DNA from: Ophiura sarsii
Taxonomy: Eukaryota; Echinodermata; Ophiuroidea; Amphilepidida; Ophiuridae
Assembly: GCA_035610835.1 (NCBI GenBank)
Contig: CM069454.1
Coordinates: forward strand, 2,729,117-2,793,116
DNA length: 64,000 bases
Reading direction: 5' to 3'
Positions 22,056 to 33,560 of this stretch are shown here, piece by piece. The notes beneath the pieces were generated by a model, which made no database searches, had not been told where the DNA came from, and saw only the letters and a program-made list of their open reading frames with translations. Each line of letters starts with the position of its first letter. Positions within the stretch are counted from its first letter, which is position 1. A program made the translations under genes and the position numbers.

Positions 22056-23042
22056 CCGACCCGTAGTCGCATATTACGTACTATGCCCACAAGCGGGAAT
22101 TGCACAATTCTAGTTTGCAAAATAGTGTTGACACCGTGTTTCCTGAATTTCAGAAGCCACATAACTGTATAATTGCCTCCAACGTTAATGCTACATAATG
22201 CACTACCTATAGCATTCAATATTAGAATGCCAACGCAGCTAGCTGAGTATCTAGATATAAGGATTACAATCCGACGTAGGAGATTGTATTTACATTTAAT
22301 ATTTGCTTGGATCTTTTTTTGTCATATCCACAGATAGAACTTATTTGTTTAGATGTGAATATGAAGAATTGCTGTAATACAATGTTAGATGTCTCCACAG
22401 TTACCACCTTCGCAGTCGTTTGACGTAGGCGATTGGAAAGTGTGAGTGATAATTCCATCTGTTTTCTTGATGAAATCTCCAGTTGATATGGCATATGGAC
22501 TCGGTAATAATTATATTTGATAGAAGAATTGCAACAATATATTGTTCGAGAATATTATTATCATTTTTTTCATTTCCTTTTGAGAGGAATTGACATTGGT
22601 CTGTACTGCTACTGTTTCTTCTTTCTTATCGTATGCGAGCACCAAAATTTAAGACATGATAATGACCTTAGAACGTACAGTATAACTGCATTCTATTCAT
22701 TTTAATTTGACTCCATATTCATTTATTTTTGATCAAATTGAATAGAAATCAAAATGACTTCACACAGGTTATATTAAGGGGGTGTGGACTCTCAGGTACA
22801 GCCTCCGTAAAACTGCCGTAACTTCTTCATTATTCATTTAATCTATATAAAAGTATACATTTTCTTGAAGGAAAAGGTTCAATGAATCCAACCATGAACA
22901 TGAAATTGACCATTTTAGAAAAAATTATAAAAAACATGTTGTTTGACCCACTTTAGGTTTATGCAAGATAACTCAAAATATAGTTTGTCAAATTGTGTCA
23001 TACAGTTTTATTATAATTCTAATAAATTTCTCTAGGAGGCGT

Positions 23043-23156
23043 ATTTTTATTATTATCTTATTTATTTTTTGAATTATAGACCAAAAAGTGCCAAAAAACG
23101 TTTTTTGGCACTTTTTGGTCTATAATTCCAAAAATAAATAAGATAATAATAAGAAT
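23043..23156. repeat. 114-bp near-perfect palindrome without spacer
   Basis: Arms of 57 bp meet at CCAAAAAACG/TTTTTTGG (centre 23099/23100). Only two mismatches were noted (23046/23153 and one in the TTTTTTG/CCAAAAA stretch). The right arm plus flank is unit sequence also found in R6 (about 58350-58400), but R6 has only that single arm, so R3 gained the inverted left copy. Confidence 0.88.
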
Positions 23157-23415
23157 GTCGTCTGCAGACGCCTGCGGATTGGAAAATGTTTATATCAATT
23201 TGTATTCCGACAATGCACCTCATCAAAACACGTCACCTGTAAAAAAAATTAGTTCATTAGCTACATTTTGTCTTGTGATTCCGTTGGTGCTGACAACTGG
23301 TGGTGGAAGTGCGGTAAGTGCGTCTTCTTTGATGACACAGGAATATTAATAATGTTAAGTAAAGGCGGAATACTTGCGGCCAACTGTCAAGGACTAAAAA
23401 GAATGATGTTATGTT

Positions 23416-23510
23416 AATAATAATAATAATAAATAATATTTATTTCTTATATAGCGCAATTACATCAAAAAGAACTCAAGGCGCTTTGTTAAGTATTAAG
23501 TATAAGGGCA
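23416..23510 (+). repeat. (ATA)n plus 'TATATAGCGC' interspersed repeat
   Basis: An ATAATAATAATAAATAAT run followed by TTCTTATATAGCGCAATTAC and AAGGCGCTTTGTTAAG. Similar in layout to the repeats at 7426, 14398 and 40232 but not the same copy family. Not found at the R6 equivalent. Confidence 0.5.
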
Positions 23511-23694
23511 CAACTCCATAGACTTAGGTTTACAATACCATTGGCCAGGTGCGGATCCAGAAAATTGTAGGGAGGGGGCCCAATATTTGAAAAATGCCAA
23601 AATGGTACTAAACCCGGTACAAAGCACAGCACTCTGCGCTAGCTCGGACAGGGGAAGTAACAGGAGGGATGTGCCCCCGTCATAAGTGGAAAAA

Positions 23695-23960
23695 ATTCAA
23701 TTTTGGAACCCATTTAGTGCGATCTGGTGTATACTTATCCAGTCGTCGTCGTTGTTCAATGGATCATGGCTGATTCATTGTGACCCTATTGATGATGGAG
23801 CGCCACCGTTGTCTAGTTTGTGACATGCGATGCGCAGAGATAAGAGATAAACCAGTTGCTTGTTTAATGCCATCAGTCCAACGAAGCTTTGGTCTACCAA
23901 ATTTACGTCTTCTTCCGATAGCTCCTTGTATTATCACCTTTTCTAGATTGTCACCCTCTC
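23695..23960 (-). pseudogene. LINE C-terminal ORF2 relic
   Basis: Reading the minus strand from about 23960 gives a stretch containing GRRRKFGRPKLRWTDGIKQ, then GLSLISAHRMSQTRQRWRSI and NRVT. This is the typical C-terminal tail after the reverse transcriptase of several non-LTR retrotransposons (a basic GRPxxRWxDxI...TG motif, then R..W). An in-frame stop follows shortly. The fragment joins array DNA abruptly at about 23960 (GCGAAAGCAAG) and no RT core is present. The clade cannot be fixed from the tail alone. Confidence 0.65.
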
Positions 23961-24154
23961 GTCTAGCGAAAGCAAGAAAAGGTTTTCTGAAGCTGGTCCG
24001 TAAAAAGCGCAGTTTGCATTTTTGTCCGCACGCGGCCCAGTTTCGATCTCCGGCTCATGAGGAGACTGATATTACCCATCAAATGTGACCCGTTTTTCTC
24101 CCCTGGTAGTTTAATTCACAAAAACACGCACGAGAAATTAGGATAAGAGATTAA

Positions 24155-24480
24155 AGGTAGGTGTTCCGATTGCTGGCCCGATTTTCAACTTGATGTTATC
24201 TATTTTACATGAAAGGTCGTCCTTAAAATTGTTGCATTCCAAAGTTTTAGTTGCATAACTCCAATGGTTCTACACATTTGCCCATTGAATCGTTCACAAA
24301 CTGGTTGGTGGTTAACCACTTTTAGCAGTAATTCACCACATTTTAGCCTATAAATTTTAAATAGAACATTTCTGGCTCCTAAGATTTTACAGACATAATG
24401 AGAAAAATATGGGGATTCTTCTAATATCAAAATATGTGAAAAAAATCATAGCCCCAAAAAAGTGATTGGAACATACACCT
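24155..24480. mobile_element. 326-bp TTAA-flanked MITE
   Basis: Bounded by TTAA at 24151-24154 and 24481-24484. The left end AGGTAGGTGTTCCGATTGCT and the inverse right end AGGTGTATGTTCCAATCACT are matching inverted repeats. The segment is absent from R5 and R6 at this place. TTAA duplication fits piggyBac or Kolobok. A minus-strand frame (24200-24430) shows no transposase features. Confidence 0.8.
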
Positions 24481-24954
24481 TTAAAAAAATCTTAAAAGAG
24501 TACATCGTTATCGACTAATCAATCAACCAATTCTGAATAAGCCCCTCAGCTAGATTTTATATTTATAAAACCAACATCTTTGATGATAAAACAAGATAAT
24601 TGTGGTAGTTAAGATTTTTACAACTCTCCTAGTTGTTGCCGGTGCTCGAAGTGGATGCAGTTCTCATCCTGTTATATAACTTAGGGTAGTTTTACCACTT
24701 TCCGATACCCTAGGCATACAATTGTCAGTATTGTAAAAAAAAAAATGAATTATGTATAAAAAGGCGTATATTCCAATTCGTTGTTTTAGAGATATTTTTA
24801 TTAACTAATTCAAAACAAATCAAATTAATATAATGTAAAAGCTGAATGCAAAAAAACCTATGTAAGTAAATGTATTAAATATAAGAGGACCAGACGTTTT
24901 GATTCTAACAGAATCTTTATCGAAGGTAAAATGACAGAGTACAACATACGCAAC

Positions 24955-26032
24955 ATATATATGGCCGTGTGTTTTGAACTCGCCACCCTTACCGTTGCAT
25001 GTCCAGATTTTTACATTTTACACCATCTGAGATTCGAATTAGCATATCGCAATAACTATTTGTTCTACCCCATATAAAGTATATATTTTCTGAACGGTAA
25101 TCTCACAAGAAATCCAAATATGCTATTGGGATTTAGATAAGACATAATGGTAACATGTTGTGATTAAGAATGTTCAAAAAATATCGATTTTTTTCTTCAT
25201 ATTTTGATTTAAGCTCAATAATAATTTGATACCTATCCCAATCATAATTTTACTGTGCATATTTTAGTTCCTCATGCAATTACCCATCAGAACATAATAG
25301 TTGTTAATGGTAAACGTGTTGAAATATACTATATCGAGAAGTAAATGAGCACAAACGTTTAAATTTCATAATTATTAGAGTTTACAAGTATATATTTTTT
25401 GGTATGCACCCTATCCTGATTTAAACGGCATTTTTGAACTCCCCTATTTGAGAGCTTTCCAAAAATGTATAATTTTGCTATCATCGGTTACATATTTCTT
25501 TTGTTATAGTCATGTATGTAAAACCGATGAATTAGGGCAAGTTCACTGTGTAGCGAATAGGGGAAAAGCCAAGGACAACGCAATCGATTCATGATTACAA
25601 TTGTTGCACAATAGTTGTCACATTTGTTGAAACAGAATCTTATAGAATATAAAATAATCTATAAAATGAGAGCAAAATCATTTTTGTACCATACAGGAAT
25701 GAGGAGTTATAGTAAATTGAACGTAGAATTGGGAACATTTTCTATATTCCCCATAGAGATTGCACACAGCGCCGCCGCCACCGCCGCCGCCGCCACCGCC
25801 ACCACCCCTGACTTTCACAACATAATCAATCATATCTTAGCCAAACATTTATAGAAATACCTGATTTATTAACACAGTGTAGCTAGATAAATAGGCTTTC
25901 ACATGACACCTCAACCATAGCTCTACCACATTTAGTTGTTGAGTTAATAGAGAGAGATGGATGATTCGTCACCAAAAATGCAACGCCACCACCCTTTTTG
26001 GGTGGTGAGTTCAAAACACATGGCCATATATA
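24955..26032. mobile_element. About 1.08-kb inverted-repeat element in R3
   Basis: The left side, TATATATGGCCGTGTGTTTT then GAACTCGCCACCC and GTTGCAT, is inverted at the right (25977-26032) with a few changes and an extra CCACCACCC/GGGTGGTG hairpin. R5 and R6 lack the region. The interior includes a GCC-rich triplet run at 25769-25806, which makes an Ala/Thr-rich stretch in an otherwise featureless frame. Superfamily unknown; no transposase. Confidence 0.65.
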
Positions 26033-26194
26033 GACAGGGGAACAATGGGCAGGAAGTGACAAACTTGACAGCTGATTGATGAAGTGGATACTATAACAAA
26101 AGGATGACTTAGACAAAGGGGAGATTAAAGGTAAAAGGCAAATGGGATTTAAAACATAGCAATGGTGAGTAAAATCAATAATGGTGATGACACA

Positions 26195-26353
26195 AAAGCT
26201 GCCAATTGGCAGTTTTTAACGATTGTTAAGGAAAAATCAAAGTATTGCCGAATCATTGTATTTATGAACGAATTTTGGCAGGACAAAATAACAACAATTT
26301 TCAAAAGCTGCCAAATGGCAGCTTTGTGACAGAAGCTGCCATATTGGCAACAA
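26195..26353. mobile_element. GCTGCCAATTGGCAGC foldback element, R3 copy
   Basis: Contains GCTGCCAATTGGCAG at about 26199 and CTGCCAAATGGCAG at about 26307, with inverted arms around TTGCCGAATCATTG...GAATTTTGGCA. Related copies are at 53992-54184 and 61378-61568. This copy is the most diverged. Confidence 0.6.
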
Positions 26354-27929
26354 TAAAATATAGATTTTAATGCTTTTTTGTTATTTTGGCCAGTGAAAAT
26401 CGATAAATCACCAAATAATACAATCCCATAGTATTTCAGAACCTGGTCGTTTTGCACAATAAAGCAACCTTAATAACCAAAAGAATCTTTTAAATAAAAA
26501 TAACAATATCAAATCCAACAATGTAGCCTTCAGCCATACGGTACAAAACAATGTTAACTGTTGAATCTCAAGCAAGCTGCTAGCCACAAGCTGGTTATAC
26601 GAGGATTGCTAACCTATTCCAAAGACGGAATGAACGGAAGTCTTACGGTAAATACGAACTTCCAAATGCCTTTGGCATACTGGAATACTGCTAATCAGTC
26701 AATTTTTGTTGTTACAATTCAAGCCACAGTGATGCCTCGTATTTTAAATCTTTAACATGATATAATTAGTCACTTAATGAGTTTTCCCTATGTGCAACCT
26801 TCAGAACAGTCAATCAGGTAGTCAAATAGTAGAACATTATCACTTCGAGAGACTTGTAATCCCTCCATTAGTCCTGTATATTGAAGATCTCTTTGTTCTT
26901 ATGAAAATCAAATTCGAATTTTGCATGATTCTTTAGGGGAGGGGTAAACTTAATGGTTGTCCTTGTCTAGTTCTGGCAAATCAGAGGGTGTATTTTTAAT
27001 TGACCAATAGGTACGTTCTGTCTCCTAGAATTGGCCAAATGAATAGCACTTTAGGCGATATGTTGCAATTTTTCATCCGTTTCCATCACGCTAAATGGAA
27101 GTTTAGTTTTCACTGCATCTCTAGAAAAATACAAACATCACTCAGATAGATTTTCAATGAATTTCCTAGCTTAGGTTTCAGGCTACAATTGTGTACTATT
27201 TCATTAGACTGGCTTATATAATACCAAAGTTATGAGGTGTAGGAGGTAGAACTTATTGAATGACTCTCGTACAATCGTTGCTATCATAGAATGATTTGTC
27301 TTATATGAAACAGAACACTATATTGTAGCATATGCAGGATACTCATTATTACTCCAAAATGATTGCAAAACCACGTGCTCATAATATGCGATTATGCCCT
27401 TTACAGTGTACAAGTGCTTGTGGATCGGTTCAATAAATTCATTTGAATTATGCAGTTATCTTCCATCTCTTTACAACAATCGGAAGTTAACATTATGAAA
27501 ACACGTACATTCGTCAAATTGCCCTAGATATCAGCACAATTTTGGCTGACATACGGAGTGGCGCAACCATGTCACACTATAGTGTTTTCATGAAGTATTG
27601 ATCTTGATAAAGTACATAACCATGTAATTTGATACTATAGGCAGACCATTGACCCACTTAGATATACCATCTGAAAATAAAGTGGGCAAATAGCTATTCG
27701 AAATAATTGAATTACGTCCGGTATGGATCATGACATCTACTCAATCATTAAATCAGGTTAGAACAGGTACATTGATGCGTTCGATATCAATCATATCGTT
27801 GATGTAAGAACTATTTCATCCACGTTGTGGATGATTTAAAACGTTTCCATCGACACATTCTGCATGCATGGTGTATGTACTGATAAATTGCTAAACAGTT
27901 TTGAGGAGAAACAGGTCGATCCGCAGATC

Positions 27930-28091
27930 ACAATGGAATCTCATTTTGAGCAGCTTGGTGCTAAGCATAGATGAAAGGAACCGACAATTAGGAACCCGGT
28001 AGTATATATTTTACGGAATAAATCGTATTGAAAACTGGAAACCAATGCTTAGCACCAAGCTGCCGGAAGCTGGATTCATCACAATGTGTCT
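27930..28091. mobile_element. About 160-bp MITE with 18-bp perfect internal inverted repeat
   Basis: CAGCTTGGTGCTAAGCAT at 27951-27968 is exactly inverted at 28045-28062. Outer ends (ATCACAATGGAATC and GATTCATCACAATG) are weakly related. It interrupts GCAGATCTCTACCC, which is intact in R2 and R4. Confidence 0.7.
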
Positions 28092-28180
28092 AGGTCTCTA
28101 CCCACAATATGGAAAATATCTGAATGACAAGCTAAGTATGAAGTTTCCCGGTTCGCGCGAAAACATTAGCATCGAATAAA

Positions 28181-28535
28181 CGGTGCTTTTTAATAAATCA
28201 AATACATTTCAATACACAATTACTTCCATCGGAATAGGCTAGACTCAGAAAATTATAAACAGAGAAGGTACAATCCAATGTACAATACACGACACAACTA
28301 TTCAAACGCTGGTAGTTAGGGATTAGAAAACTAATGAATTTAAATGTTGTTGTGCCCTCCATTATATCAGCAAGTCTGTTCGAGGTTTGTCTTATGTAGA
28401 ATGGCATGGAAGCCAATTTTTTACCAGTTGACACAGTTCAAACCTTGAATTTTTTTATTGAAAACCGTACTATTTATAGTGCTTGGAATTTATACAGTAA
28501 CCTATATTAATCACTCTTAAAATAGTTGACACCGT
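28181..28535 (+). other. Non-array DNA, nothing recognised
   Basis: Sequence after the end of R3 homology. The minus-strand frame at 28198-28434 has no recognisable motif. No repeats or RNA genes seen. Confidence 0.5.
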
Positions 28536-28595
28536 TTGGGATTGGCTAACAACCTCTATAAAGCGCAAGCTCTATTTGAATTCGTTTCTCCTCAG

Positions 28596-28724
28596 GGGCC
28601 ACTCGTTTCAATTTGCCATTGGTTGGTTGGTTATAAGTACGTGAGTAAAATTGCTGAAAACCACAAAAGGATGAAGAAAGCTGAGGCCGACGCTGAAAAA
28701 ATGTATGACACGCAGCTACAATAG
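28596..28724 (+). CDS. Possible orphan terminal exon (hypothetical)
   Basis: A pyrimidine-rich TTCGTTTCTCCTCAG ends at 28595 and reads as a good splice acceptor. The frame that follows runs 42 codons to TAG (28722-28724): a hydrophobic start (GPLVSICHWLVGY) and a charged, probably helical C-terminus (KIAENHKRMKKAEADAEKMY). The composition looks more protein-like than other frames here. The segment is not part of the repeated unit. I do not recognise the family, and no polyadenylation signal or upstream exon is evident. It could be chance or a processed fragment. Confidence 0.25.
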   Translation, partial: GPLVSICHWLVGYKYVSKIAENHKRMKKAEADAEKMYDTQLQ

Positions 28725-28746
28725 CCAATTAAACTGGGTTTCATCA

Positions 28747-29580
28747 GAGCTCAAGAATGCGATGTGACACCCATTGACCAATTATGTTTATGGTGGCAAT
28801 ACTGAAATGTGTTGTCACGTCTCTAGACAATTAAACCACCCTGTACAATGTGCCGCAGGAAATGTATTTCACCTTTGTAAATGTCCATTAACGAAATTAC
28901 TAATTTAAAGATTCAGGTTTGATACTCATTTTTTTGACATTAGGCGTGCAATTTGGAAACCGTCTATGCCTGGGGATTATATTTTTACCCATATATCTAC
29001 TAAATTGACGTCGTTGGTCAACCCCATGGGGTTGACCAATTTAAACTGATTAATACCAGGTAATTGACGTACGAACTATTAAATCACACGTCGGTTCAAT
29101 CTGGAAAGGTCGCTGACTTCACCTGTATAACAACGCGTTTGATGTGTCTTAACCATGTCGCCAAACGGTTTGTACACAATTTGTTTGGATATTTACGTTA
29201 AAGGAGATTATATGAGTTAAAACAAACCGATTTGCAATTGCAATATATTTACTGTTATATTGTGGGGTTTTTTTCCATTGTGGCTGCTTGTATATCAAAA
29301 ATATGTGCTGCATGCAACATCTCTCCCTTGTGAAAGGGTTTCCCGGAGCTACGATCTCACACCCCTCCTGACCCCGGGTTCATGAGACTTGCTCAATATA
29401 ATAACGCTTGCAACGCTATCGTTTTATTGCGATCATAGCAATCCATTGAAAGCTAAAAATACAAGCTTTATGGAGACTCAATTAGAACACGTATTATTAA
29501 TGGTATACGTTTATCACGAAGATACGAGTAGTACCAGGTTGTGACTGTCCCTCATTTGTAAGAAATTAATCCATATGAAA
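28747..29580 (+). repeat. Shared module Q, copy 1
   Basis: From AGAGCTCAAGAATGCGATG onward this matches 58835-59580 inside R6 with moderate divergence. It contains a 26-bp perfect palindrome at 29014-29039. R1, R2, R4 and R5 lack it. Confidence 0.75.
29014..29039. repeat. 26-bp perfect palindrome
   Basis: TTGGTCAACCCCA followed by its exact reverse complement. The R6 counterpart (about 59103-59126) is degraded and no longer palindromic. Confidence 0.85.
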
Positions 29581-31018
29581 ATTAGAGATTAGTTTAGACC
29601 GTACCATTGTTATTGTCTAACGGGCGATACTATTTGTATAAGTGGAAAAAAGACGCCTCTTAAACCTATACATATTCTTATTTTTAAACAGTAATATTCC
29701 AAAAATATATCCAATTAAACACGTAGCTTTTATTGCCATTACTTGCCAACATTTACCTTAATTTGCATAGTATTCTATCTCGTCATTTGATACACTCTCG
29801 CTCGGTTGGTTGGCCATGTGAGAACGTATGAAGCTGCACAAAAACGTTGAAAAAGCGCAGTTGGACGCACTGAAAAGGTGTGTCTGACATAAGTCCTGGA
29901 ATACGTTTCATGCTGATGACATACTTTCAATCACGTTTAAGTTGCTCGAGTGGAATATGAAACACAAGTCGCTCTCTACTAATTGCCATATCGAACGATC
30001 AGTCCGCACGGGTTGATTGGACGTTAACTGCAACGATTCAGGTAGTTTGGGGGCATACGACCTGTAGCCACCAGTTGGCAAGTCGCTGCCTGTGATTTGC
30101 CGCGCGATTGTTGCAATAATGAGGCAAAACACGTAATCTGGAATGTAAGCTCTGCCTCATGACCTAATCATTCGGTGACCTTATATCATGTATATGTAAT
30201 TAACATAACCGGATTTATATTGTCTCCGGTTTTCTAAGACACAGTGGGAATTACTTAAACTTCCTTAAGCAATTCCATACAAAACTGGTATATTGGTGGG
30301 ATAATACAACCACTCCCAAAGTACCACCAATTCCAAAGATAAAATTCGTACCAAGATGTGATTTATCCTCATTTATAATGAATCCCTATGAAATGTTCAA
30401 AATCTATTGATCGAATTTGGTAATTTAATCTACGTTGTTAAACTATACTTACTTGCCTCATGGTTATTTGATATTACTATAGTTTTGTGGTTGTTGAATC
30501 GTCCGCCAACTTTGAACAGAAAAACACTCAAACCTTACGCTTCTCGTATATATAAAGAAGGCAGGCTGTTTATTTGGAAAGTTATTAACGGTAATCTGCA
30601 AAAGACTCAAGGGATTGATGTTTCAGCGTCATTTAATTGCAAATGGATCTAGGCTACGTTTCGATGGCTATTTATCCGCAATGTGTTTCATCTGAAAATC
30701 TCGATTTAATAACCTCGAAAATACACGTATATAGTAGGAGTCTGTTTCGCCGTCCAAATTACTTCGCGCCTAGCACCAACAACTGCTTCCAAAATGTTTA
30801 CTTTTTTTCAATTTCCATCATTGTTATAAACATGGTAAACTGACATCAAAACCATTGCATGTAATTTCCGTAAAAATCATCTTATAGCTAATAGGATATC
30901 CAATATGAGTGTGACCTTGTATTGCCAGCGTCCACCTCCCTCGGATTTGTTTGATTTACAATTATTCACAAATGTCAATTCCGCGCTGTCAACATTCAAT
31001 AACATATTACTGCCGTAA
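29581..31018 (+). other. Unique AT-rich DNA, nothing recognised
   Basis: No repeat, RNA gene or convincing coding sequence. Short frames at 29908-30132 and 30407-30843 lack domains. A stretch near 29585 (TTTAGACCGTACCATTG) resembles 17743 in the foldback element, possibly a remnant of the same family. Confidence 0.5.
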
Positions 31019-31724
31019 TCAGTCTGATATAGACTGAATACGTAAATGGGTTCAGTCTGATATAGACTGAGTACGTAAATGGGTTCAGTCTGATATAGAC
31101 TGAGTACGTAAATGGGTTCAGTCTGATATAGACTGAATACGTAAATGGGTTCAGTCTGATATAGACTGAGTACGTAAATGGGTTCAGTCTGATATAGACT
31201 GAATACGTAAATGGGTTCAGTCTGATATAGACTGAGTACGTAAATGGGTTCAGTCTGATATAGACTGAATACGTAAATGGGTTCAGTCTGATATAGACTG
31301 AGTACGTAATGGGTTCAGTCTGATATAGACTGAGTACGTAAATGGGTTCAGTCTGGTATAGACTGAATACGTAAATGGGTTCAGTCTGATATAGACTGAA
31401 TGGGTTCAGTCTGATATAGACTGAATACGTAAATGGGTTCAGTCTGATATAGACTGAGTACGTAAATGGGTTCAGTCTGATATAGACTGAGTACGTAAAT
31501 GGGTTCAGTCTGATATAGACTGAGTACGTAAATGGGTTCAGTCTGATATAGACTGAGTACGTAAATGGGTTCAGTCTGGTATAGACTGAATACGTAAATG
31601 GGTTCAGTCTAATATAGACTGAATGGGTTCAGTCTGATATAGACTGAATACGTAAATGGGTTCAGTCTGATATAGACTGAGTACGTAAATGGGTTCAGTC
31701 CAATATAGACTGATTATTAGAGAG
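31019..31724 (+). repeat. 33-bp minisatellite with palindromic core (about 21 units)
   Basis: Unit: CAGTCTGATATAGACTG, then AGTACGTAAATGGGTT. Each unit contains TCAGTCT/AGACTGA inverted around GATAT plus a TACGTA palindrome. Two alleles of the linker (GAGTAC and GAATAC) alternate irregularly; two units are shortened by loss of TACGTAAATGGG-type sequence (about 31399 and 31624). The array ends directly at the 3' end of the LINE at 31712-33560. Confidence 0.95.
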
Positions 31725-33560
31725 ACCATGTTGATATTGTACTCTTTTTATGTTATCTCTATCATCTTTATTTATTGATGCTTTCTTTATTGAGGACTTG
31801 CATTGCTTTTCAAGCAGGCCCTGATTTCCATACATAAATACATACAAATATGAAATGTTACTTTGTTTAAATATAATACAAATTATAATACAAATAATTA
31901 TATTATTCAATGATACAGTGGAAATATAGGATTTGAATTGACCGAGTGATACATTTTCTAAATCAATACGAATAGATGGTGATAAATTGTTCCACAGGTG
32001 GCTAGATTTGAAAAGAAAAGTGCGCATACCAGAATTTGAGTTGATTTTAGGAATGATTAAAGTATTACTTGAATGATTCCTGGTAGTATGATTGTGTTAG
32101 TTATGTACAAATTTAAAATTGGATGATAGATAGGTTGGATTTGAATTTTCCACCTATCACTTAGTTTTGTCCAATGAAGTATGTTCATCATATCATTTAT
32201 TGGTGTTCTAATATCAGCAGATAATATTGTTCTGGCTTAACGGTTGTGTAAGACTTGAAGTCTTGCTTGATATGTATTTAAACAGTTGGACCATACTGGG
32301 CTGGCATGATCAAAACGAGGAATCACAAGGGCATTGGATAACATCACAAGAGTTGGATGTGGAATCAAATGCTTTACACGAGGAATAACACCGATTCTCT
32401 TGGAAACATTATTTGCTAAGTAATCTATATGTAATAACCAAGACATGGTACTATCAAATTTGACACCGATATATTTAAATTCGCTAACCATTTCAATTAT
32501 AGCATCGTTATAGGTGAGTGAAATATCATTAAACCTATTTATCATGTGTCTGGTACAAAATAGCATAACTTTAGTCTTATTGATATTTTAATGTAAGTTT
32601 GTTTGCCTTCAACCAATTAGCAACTAGATCTAGGTTTGATGTCAAAGAAGTTCATCAGTATATTTTGATCTAAATAGTAAAGTGGTGTCATCAGCATACA
32701 TTGTAGTTTTACTATTTACAGCATTTGGTAAACAATTTACAAATAAAATAAATAACAGAGGTCCTAATATTGAGCCTTGTGGAACATCAATATTTATGTG
32801 CTCAAACTCTGAAAGATTAGAATTAACATACAGCCTGTGATCTATTGCTGAGGTAAGATATAAACCATAAAAGGTCAATACCATCAACACCATACCTTTT
32901 AAATTTATCAATTAGCACTTTATGGTTGACAGTATCAAATGCTTTCTTTAAATCAAGAAAAAGGCACCTGTGACATAACCATTATCCATATAATTGAGAA
33001 TAACATCTTGTACATCTAGTAAAGTTGTTGTAGAGTGATTTGCACGAAAACCTGATTGAACACTCGAAAGAATTCCCTTAGTACTTACATACTTATACAA
33101 TTGGTTATGAACAGCTCTTTCAATAATTTTAGACACTATTATTGGCAGCACTGAAATTGGCCTATATTTACCAACATCTGATTTTTCCCCTGATTTATAA
33201 ATAGGAGTTACCTTTGCCCTTTTTCAGTCATCGGGAAAACAGAGCTTCTCAGTGACAAATAACAAATAAAAGCAAGCGATTTTGAAATATAGGGTGCTCC
33301 TAATTTGAGCAAACTAACACTAAATTGATCTAACCCTGCTGATTTATCATTATTCATATTATTAATTTGATTAGAAACAAATTCAGGAATAATATCATAA
33401 AACTCAAATTTATCATTAGATGTATCATTATTAATCCAAGAACATGAATTATTACATGGACAATTATTATTTACATCATTATCAAACTTCTCACCAAGTT
33501 TTTTCCCTATAGAAGTATAAAATATGGAAATAAACAACATAAAATTAAAAACAATGATTT
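31712..33560 (-). pseudogene. 5'-truncated, decayed LINE (Jockey/CR1-type reverse transcriptase)
   Basis: Minus-strand pieces in three frames give a recognisable non-LTR reverse transcriptase, N to C: YTSIGKKLGEKF and NDKSAGLDQFS (about 33500-33300), PIIVSKIIERAVHNQLY and QSGFRANHSTTTLL (33150-33010), [17 protein letters not shown] and the catalytic MYADDTTLL (32790-32680), FKYIGVKFDSTMSWLLHI (about 32480) and the C-terminal SSHLWNNLSPSIR (about 32000). Frameshifts lie near 33210, 32960 and between 32240 and 32030, and an in-frame TGA replaces an expected Trp near 33220. The endonuclease domain is absent (5' truncation at about 33560, typical of LINE insertions). The exact clade is unclear. 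Confidence 0.9.

Larger units (their letters stand above)
21331..28180 (+). repeat. Array unit R3 (partial, heavily rearranged)
   Basis: Third copy. It begins normally, then the segment before the GACACCGTGTTTCCTG landmark is replaced at 21677-22055. It carries a large palindrome (23043-23156), a LINE fragment (23695-23960), TTAA and inverted-repeat elements (24155-24480, 24955-26032) and a foldback (about 26195-26353). Unit homology ends near 28180 after GCATCGAATAAAC. Confidence 0.75.

Noticed and set aside
28840..28860. Possible mariner terminus pair CAGGGTG (35850) and CACCCTGT (28848)
   Set aside because: The two sites are in different repeats and not in a plausible element layout; the second is part of module Q.
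31019..31724. CRISPR-like regular repeat
   Set aside because: It is a head-to-tail 33-bp tandem minisatellite without unique spacers, in a eukaryotic context.
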